Assembly: GCA_029721515.1 (NCBI GenBank)
Contig: CM056558.1
Location: 13,857,240 to 13,921,239 of the forward strand
DNA: 64,000 nt
Reading direction: 5' to 3'
Origin: Synanceia verrucosa
Taxonomy: Eukaryota > Chordata > Actinopteri > Perciformes > Synanceiidae
Position numbers and translations under genes: made by a program. Under the pieces are notes generated by a model. It had not been told where the DNA came from and ran no database searches. It saw only the letters and a program-made list of their open reading frames with translations. Positions 59,080 through 64,000 of the stretch are shown here, piece after piece. Numbering within the stretch: the first letter of the stretch is position 1; every line of letters starts with the position of its first letter.

Positions 59080-59340
59080 ACTTTGGTTAGAAGAACGAAT
59101 CCAAGGACACGACAGATAGACGGCCAGCAGATCAAACAGCTACCCTTCTGCACTTCTTTCCAGCGTAACATGAGCGAGGAAAGAAGCATTGTCTTGACAC
59201 GAATGGCTTGTAATTACAGCACCCTCACTTCTTGGCAGCAGCCCTCTGACAGCCATCTAATGGATTTTGCACCGCCGCTCCGGCAAACACCTGTCGGCCC
59301 CCGGATAGAGAGAGCACGGCCTGCCTTGTCCTTTTATATT
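59080..59340. promoter_or_regulatory. candidate conserved non-coding element
   Basis: GC-balanced, CpG-retaining, repeat-free block with GCTTGTAATTACAGC (59207-59221, containing the palindrome TGTAATTACA), CATCTAATGGATTTTGC and CACCGCCGC. The 146-codon frame at 59059-59499 covers it but has no domain and then runs into CA-rich sequence. Confidence 0.35.
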
Positions 59341-60134
59341 TCAGTCATTATTTCATTACTCATGCTGTGCTTACATTCTGTCTCGCCTCAGGCACCCCCT
59401 AAGCACCCCACTACCACCCACACTTACACGCACAAACACATAACCTCTAGCTCATCTATTTTTCGAGTAAAGAAAGAGTATGGTATGAAAAATGAATGAA
59501 GGAGCAGTGGTTTGTTACTTAACCTGAGATTGCAAACTATGCAAAGACAGGAAAAGTGTGTAGGAGAGGAGTGATTGTGGAACTAAAAACAAATGAGGGA
59601 GAGACAGAGGAAAAGGGAGGAAGAGGTGCGTGGTTTACAATTAGCCACAAGCAAGAATCATGAAAAAGTGATATGAAACCATGTGTGGCCTTTTGTTTAA
59701 CACTGTAAGACCAATCGCTGGCAAATGTCAACATTTTATCCAAAAAAAAAGTTGTTTTTTTTGTGGGGAGGGGTGGTTCCACCACATTAACATTGTCATT
59801 AGGTTTCCTTCCTCTGAATCATGATGCTAATGAATTGTATAAATGCATGTAAGGCCCACCCCGAGGTCAAGAAGTCACTACTTTTTGTGATAGTTATATT
59901 GTCTGTAGCATGTATTGTACAGTATGCATGTATGTATATGTACATATTTAGTTTTGTTGGGGGACACTCATCAAATTTCAATTCAAGTTTGTTATATAAT
60001 TGTGGAATTATGGCATGTAAATTTTCGCTACATGTACTCCACATTCTACTCTGTAGCCTTGTTCTGGGTCACAAATATAATTATTTTAGAAACTACAGTG
60101 CCAAAATATACTATATTGATATAGACAATCACCA
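59341..60134. other. unique DNA, no gene
   Basis: An A9 run followed by T-rich sequence lies at 59741-59761, and a T/A-rich zone with ATGTATGT units near 59920-59950. The 145-codon frame at 59821-60258 ends in antisense LINE sequence and is not a gene. Confidence 0.5.
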
Positions 60135-60535
60135 GGCTGTCATCCATCTGCAGCCCCAGGTATTTGTAGGTCATGACTACATCCACATTGGATCCCTCAT
60201 TGAGATCTGGTGCAGATGTTGCCTGGACCTTCACACAAAGTCTTCACCAAGCTCCTGAACTCCCCCTCCTGTCCATCCCTGATACACCCCATGATTGCAG
60301 TGTGGTCAGGGTATTTCTGCACGTGGCATGACTCAGAGTTGTATTTGAAGTCTGAATGTGTACAGAGGGAATAGGACAGGAGAACAGTCCCCTGTGGGGC
60401 ACCAATGCTGCAGACCACAGTCTCCAAGGAGCAGTTCTTCAGTCTGATGTACTGTGGCCTCCTTATGAGGTAGATGCAGGTAACCAGGTGTGACTCCACC
60501 CCCATGTCTACCAGCTTGTTTCTCAGGTGCCAACC
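60135..60535 (-). mobile_element. LINE reverse transcriptase fragment (dead)
   Basis: On the minus strand, 60535 down to about 60200 encodes RPQYIRL, then SIGAPQGTVL (the conserved motif before the catalytic box, near 60385-60405), then HSDFKYNSESCH, KYPDHTAIMG and CIRDGQEGEFRSLVK. The catalytic aspartate pair is broken: YPDH at 60302-60313. After a frameshift near 60240 the protein continues as YKYLGLQMDDSL to about 60135, where similarity stops abruptly without the C-terminal domain or 3' tail. It belongs to the CR1/L2/Rex1-like (Jockey) group by motif style. Confidence 0.87.
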
Positions 60536-60985
60536 ACACAACAACGCAATTCTGTGAATCCAACAAATTTTAATACAGATTCTGCCTTGCGCACAGACGA
60601 CTCCGGCATTGTCGGTGACCCAAAACAGTATTTTCTGACAACGGGTTCCAAAGTGAGAAGATCTGACAATGCCATTTTGGAGTTGCAGCATGTACCCGGC
60701 GTTGTTGCTAACGATAACGTCACATTATCACGTGACCAGAAGTAGTAGTAAACAAGTATAATCATTGCCTTCTTTTGTTCTTTTTTGTGGGTCTCTCTGT
60801 GTTCTTTGCAGAACCACCTATTGGCGTGGCATATGTATTACATCCTTGTCACTCATTGTCACCCGTAATCATGTTACTTCCGGCAATGTTGCGACAAGCG
60901 TTATCGTGCTGTTGTCGTGTGGACGGAGCGTCAGTAGAAGGGGCGGGATTGTGTTGAATGTCCTTGATAAATCAAAATGTTGGGG
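60536..60985. mobile_element. unrelated insertion inside the LINE
   Basis: LINE similarity is absent from about 60536 to about 60985 and resumes on both sides. The inserted DNA is CpG-rich for this window, carrying TTCCGGCAATGTTGCGAC and GTCGTGTGGACGGAGCGTC. I associate the GTGTGGACGG type of end with non-autonomous fish DNA elements. The ends give only weak inverted similarity and no target duplication was resolved. An alternative is sequence replacement by deletion plus filler. Confidence 0.45.
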
Positions 60986-62210
60986 GGTGGGGGGTGTTAT
61001 TGTCCACTGTGGATGCAGCTGAGGATGATGTGAAGAGAGACACGAGGAGCAGAGGGTGTGGAACATGTGGTAGACCTGTGGTAGAACCTGTTGTGTTGTT
61101 GTTGCTCAGCTTCTGCTCCAGCTTCCTGCTATACGACTCCTTTGCCTCTTTGAGTTGAACCTTGGGTTTTCCCTGTATGTGCTGCTCGGTTTACATCTTT
61201 AAACGCCCTCTTTTTCTTGTTGAGAAGGTGTCTCAGTCGCTAACAAGACTTATTGTTAGGGAAGCAACACACAGTCTTGGTGGGAACAGCAATGTCCATG
61301 CAGAAGTTCACGTAGTCCACGGCACAGAGTGTGACCCTCTCTATGCCCTTGCTGTGTGGTTCCTGCAGCACACTCTAGTACACTCTAAGCAGTCCCTGAG
61401 AGCCTGCACTGCCTCAGGATTTCCTGAAAGCGTGAATGATTGTGGGTTCCCGGAGTACCCGTAGATTGTATTGGGGTTGGAGTAGGATGAGGTTGTGATC
61501 TGATTTCCCAAGTGGAGGCAGGGGAATGACAATGTAAGCCTCCTTCACATTGGCATAAAGGAGATCTATTATCCTGTTTTTCCTGGTGGGGCAGTTGACA
61601 AACTGGTGAAAGGCTGGAGGAGTGGAGTTCAAGGTGACATGATTGAAATCATTAGATATTGCAAAGAAAGCCTTGGGGTGCTGTGTCTGCAGTGGATAAC
61701 GTCACACACCATCTCTACGTTGGCCCATGGGGGAATGTGATAACAAACAACAATGGGGTATGGTCTGAGACTCACTGCAAGCAGCTCAGTGCCCCTACAG
61801 CACACAGTCACTTTAACAGTAACATGTCCAGGGTTGCATCATCTGTTGTTAGTGAACAGTGTGAGTCCTCCACCTTCACATTTTCTGCTCAGCTTGGTGT
61901 CCCTGTCTGGTCTTATGGTGGTGAATCCAGGTAAAGCCACATTAGCATGAGGAGTGCCGCAAAAGGCTACTCTCCCTGTAAATTTTCTGCTTCCTCACAA
62001 GGGCCGCCAACTCCTCAGTCTTGTAATTCAGTGTATTCACATTCCACATGACAACAGAAGGAATATTCGACTTGTACCTCCACCACTTTAGCTTAATGCT
62101 AGCTCTGCAGCCCCAGTATGGCCACCTCAGCTCCTCTGGTGAAGAGCAAAGCTGTTGGCTTTCCCCATTGTCCGGAGAAAGAGCAGCTGTTCGCTTGAAG
62201 GTCTCTGTTT
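60986..62210 (-). mobile_element. LINE 5' part: endonuclease domain and linker (dead)
   Basis: Read 62210 down to 60986 on the minus strand. First comes PSVVMWNVNTLNYKTEELAA, the start of an AP-endonuclease domain. GFTTIRPDRDTKLS follows, with a premature TGA at 61839-61841. Then TELLAVSLRPY, NDFNHVTLNS (61636-61665; the usual glycine is now asparagine), NCPTRKNRIIDLLYANVKEA and LGKSDHNL (SDH catalytic motif kept, about 61492-61506). The linker continues with VDYVNFCMD, KKKRAF and KESYSRKLEQKL, across stops and frameshifts. Long 5' retention is unusual beside the missing 3' end. Confidence 0.87.
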
Positions 62211-63544
62211 TGATGCGAACAAGGTTCTCTCATCCACCCTGATGCAATGAAAACAACATATCCACTAGAAAAATAACAAGATCTGTCCAGTGTGTGCAGC
62301 AAAACAGTTAGAAAAGTGAAAAAGTAGAGAAATAAAGAAAGAAAAAACAATTACCAAGTGTAACTCTGTATCCCAAGAAAAAATTAGTCACTTTGATTTT
62401 CCCATTATATTGTGGAAGCTTTATTATGGAGAAACATTATAATTTGTATTTTTATTTTCCCTTCTACTTTAAAACATCATGTTTGCAGATGATGCATATT
62501 TCTGAAACAGTGAGGAATTACAAGTAACTTTTTCCTATCAACATTTCATAATGAAACAATTCAAATACCACTGACTTGGCAATGAAATGATTTGCATTCC
62601 AGGCAGAAGTATTGAGTATTTGGATGAAAGTACAGAGGACAGGCACCCTTGTGCCAGTGTAAATCAAACTCACTACAGAATCTTGTGTAAAAAATATTAG
62701 TTTCCATAAAGCAATATAGTCATGCTGGAGGTGTTGGCTGGTCTCTATGGTTACTAAAGGTATAAAATCCAGATGAATACGTTAATATATTTTTTCAGAC
62801 AATCTCTTTCTTTTCTCTCAATTAAGAGATTATACACTGCCATACTAAAATACACCATCGGAAAAGTAAAGCTGTGGTCGGTGAGTGTATCAGGCTCACG
62901 CACTGTCATATTCATCTATTTTCCCAGAAGTCTTGACATGCTTGACAGCACAACCTTTAAAACCACAGCACTGTCATGAATAAAGTCTATTGTGACTGCA
63001 CTGTGTTTAGACCTGAGTCAGAGAAAAACGTGTAATATCTAATTATGTTCTAATTTGTCAGATGTTCAAAAAGCAAACTACACAGAAACCCTGTGATGTA
63101 CAACATGACTACTTTTCAATGTTATTGTATTTCATATAATTTCATATTATAATGAGATGTATGTTTCCTATATTACCATGTAGAAAGTGTTTACACATCT
63201 AAGTGAAAGTAATCAATTAATAATTACTGTATATAATATTTCTATTCTTTTTAAGACAAAACAGTCATACTTGTGTATGTGTATTGTTTTTACAGTAAAA
63301 AAAACTTAATTTACAAGTTCATGAATACAAATATATATAGACACTGTGGATTTTTTTTAGTTACTTTTTCTCTCCCCCCTGACCTGCTGAATATCCACTA
63401 TATGTAGAGTTTCTGCAGAGCCACTGTGTTGGTTTGTGGCACTCACACAGACATAGCAGCAGCAACCTCCTGAAAAACATGATCAGGCCTCGCAGACACC
63501 ACATAAGTTTTTAAAGATTTTCTGCCTTCAATTTGATAGAAATA
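62211..63544. other. AT-rich unique DNA, no gene
   Basis: 62211-62350 may hold more of the LINE 5' region but is not recognisable. The rest has no coding signal. Confidence 0.5.
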
Positions 63545-63690
63545 GTGACAGTGTTGGAATGACATGCAGCAAAGTTACACAGGCCAGTTTCAAACCTGCA
63601 GCCACTACGACAGGGACATAAGCCTTGGTACATGGAGTACCTGCTCTACCAGGTGAGCTGAATGGACACCCCTGTCACTGCAAAAGTTTT
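63545..63690 (-). mobile_element. tRNA-derived SINE, second family
   Basis: On the minus strand the element starts near 63675 with a tRNA-like head. Box A is CAGCTCACCTGGTAGAGCA (63668 down to 63650). Box B is GCAGGTTTGAAACTGG (63600 down to 63585, changed from GGTTCGANNCC). The tail reads TTTGCTGCATGTCATTCC. I recognise this order from an abundant fish tRNA-type repeat whose tail is normally CT-rich. It is degraded and is not a tRNA gene. Confidence 0.72.
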
Positions 63691-64000
63691 GATTGGATCT
63701 CAGAGCTGTGTTACAAGAGACAGCACATAGCACCTCCTCATGTCATGATTTCCTCCATAATAATTTGTACCACGAATTAGCAATGAAACAAAAAACATGT
63801 GCTTCAACCAGTTTTGATGTTCACAACAAAGCCTTTTCCAAATTACTATTATTACTGGATCATGTGAATCCCAGGAGGGCTTTTCTCTTTATCTCTGTGG
63901 ACCCATATTTTGTAATGAAACATGTAATGAGATATCTTACTGTGTGCTTTTTGGATTACAAATTTGGAATACACATTGTGATGATAATGCCCCCATGGGC
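63691..64000. other. unique DNA to the window edge, no gene
   Basis: AT-rich; no element or coding signal. Confidence 0.5.

Noticed and set aside
1..64000. CRISPR arrays, operons, prophage or bacterial insertion sequences
   Set aside because: Tandem repeats are all microsatellites without spacers, and there are no bacterial gene signals. The sequence is clearly vertebrate nuclear DNA.

Overview
The window looks like non-coding nuclear DNA from a ray-finned fish, probably a spiny-rayed teleost. The evidence is AT-rich sequence dense in CA/GT microsatellites, decayed Jockey/L2-type LINEs, tRNA-derived short elements of kinds I recognise from fish genomes, and small inverted-repeat elements. 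The lineage call rests on memory of these repeat families, not on a search. There is no bacterial organisation: no operons, no ribosome binding sites and no recognisable cellular protein gene. The longest open frame is 210 codons and has no recognisable domain. Most open frames lie in repeats, microsatellites or polypurine tracts.

Layout. 0-9 kb: unique DNA with several stretches that look like conserved regulatory DNA, including a cluster of GGATTA/TAATC sites at 4920-4945. 9-12 kb: an inverted-repeat remnant, copy A of a dispersed repeat split by a tRNA-headed SINE with a clean target duplication, and a second small element. 12-16 kb: mostly unique DNA. 16.8-17.6 kb: the 3' end of a decayed L2-like LINE. 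18-28 kb: regulatory-looking blocks separated by strand-asymmetric GA or CT tracts. 28.2-29.0 kb: an inverted-repeat element holding a nested SINE. 30-33 kb: more candidate regulatory DNA and a compound GT/GA microsatellite.

34.5-36.3 kb is the one place that resembles the start of a transcription unit. It is CpG-rich and GC-rich and is followed by a 102-bp open segment (36163-36264) flanked by strong splice-site sequences. No gene name can be given.

37.3-38.0 kb: a LINE 3' end joined on its 5' side to a tRNA-like head. 45.2-46.3 kb: copy B of the dispersed repeat, without the SINE, plus another teleost-type repeat. 51.4 kb: a long TA tract. 54 kb: a third SINE that lost its B box. 57-59.3 kb: strong regulatory-looking sequence, with a TAATTA palindrome and a forkhead-type inverted pair. 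60.1-62.2 kb: a large dead LINE on the minus strand, with endonuclease and reverse transcriptase parts and a foreign insertion between them. 63.6 kb: a tRNA-derived SINE of a second family.

The window reads as part of a gene desert or very large intron. It combines scattered regulatory candidates, one possible promoter/exon and a layered record of transposition. I found no new gene system. The best leads are the candidate exon/promoter, the tRNA-head/LINE-tail composite and the datable nested insertions.
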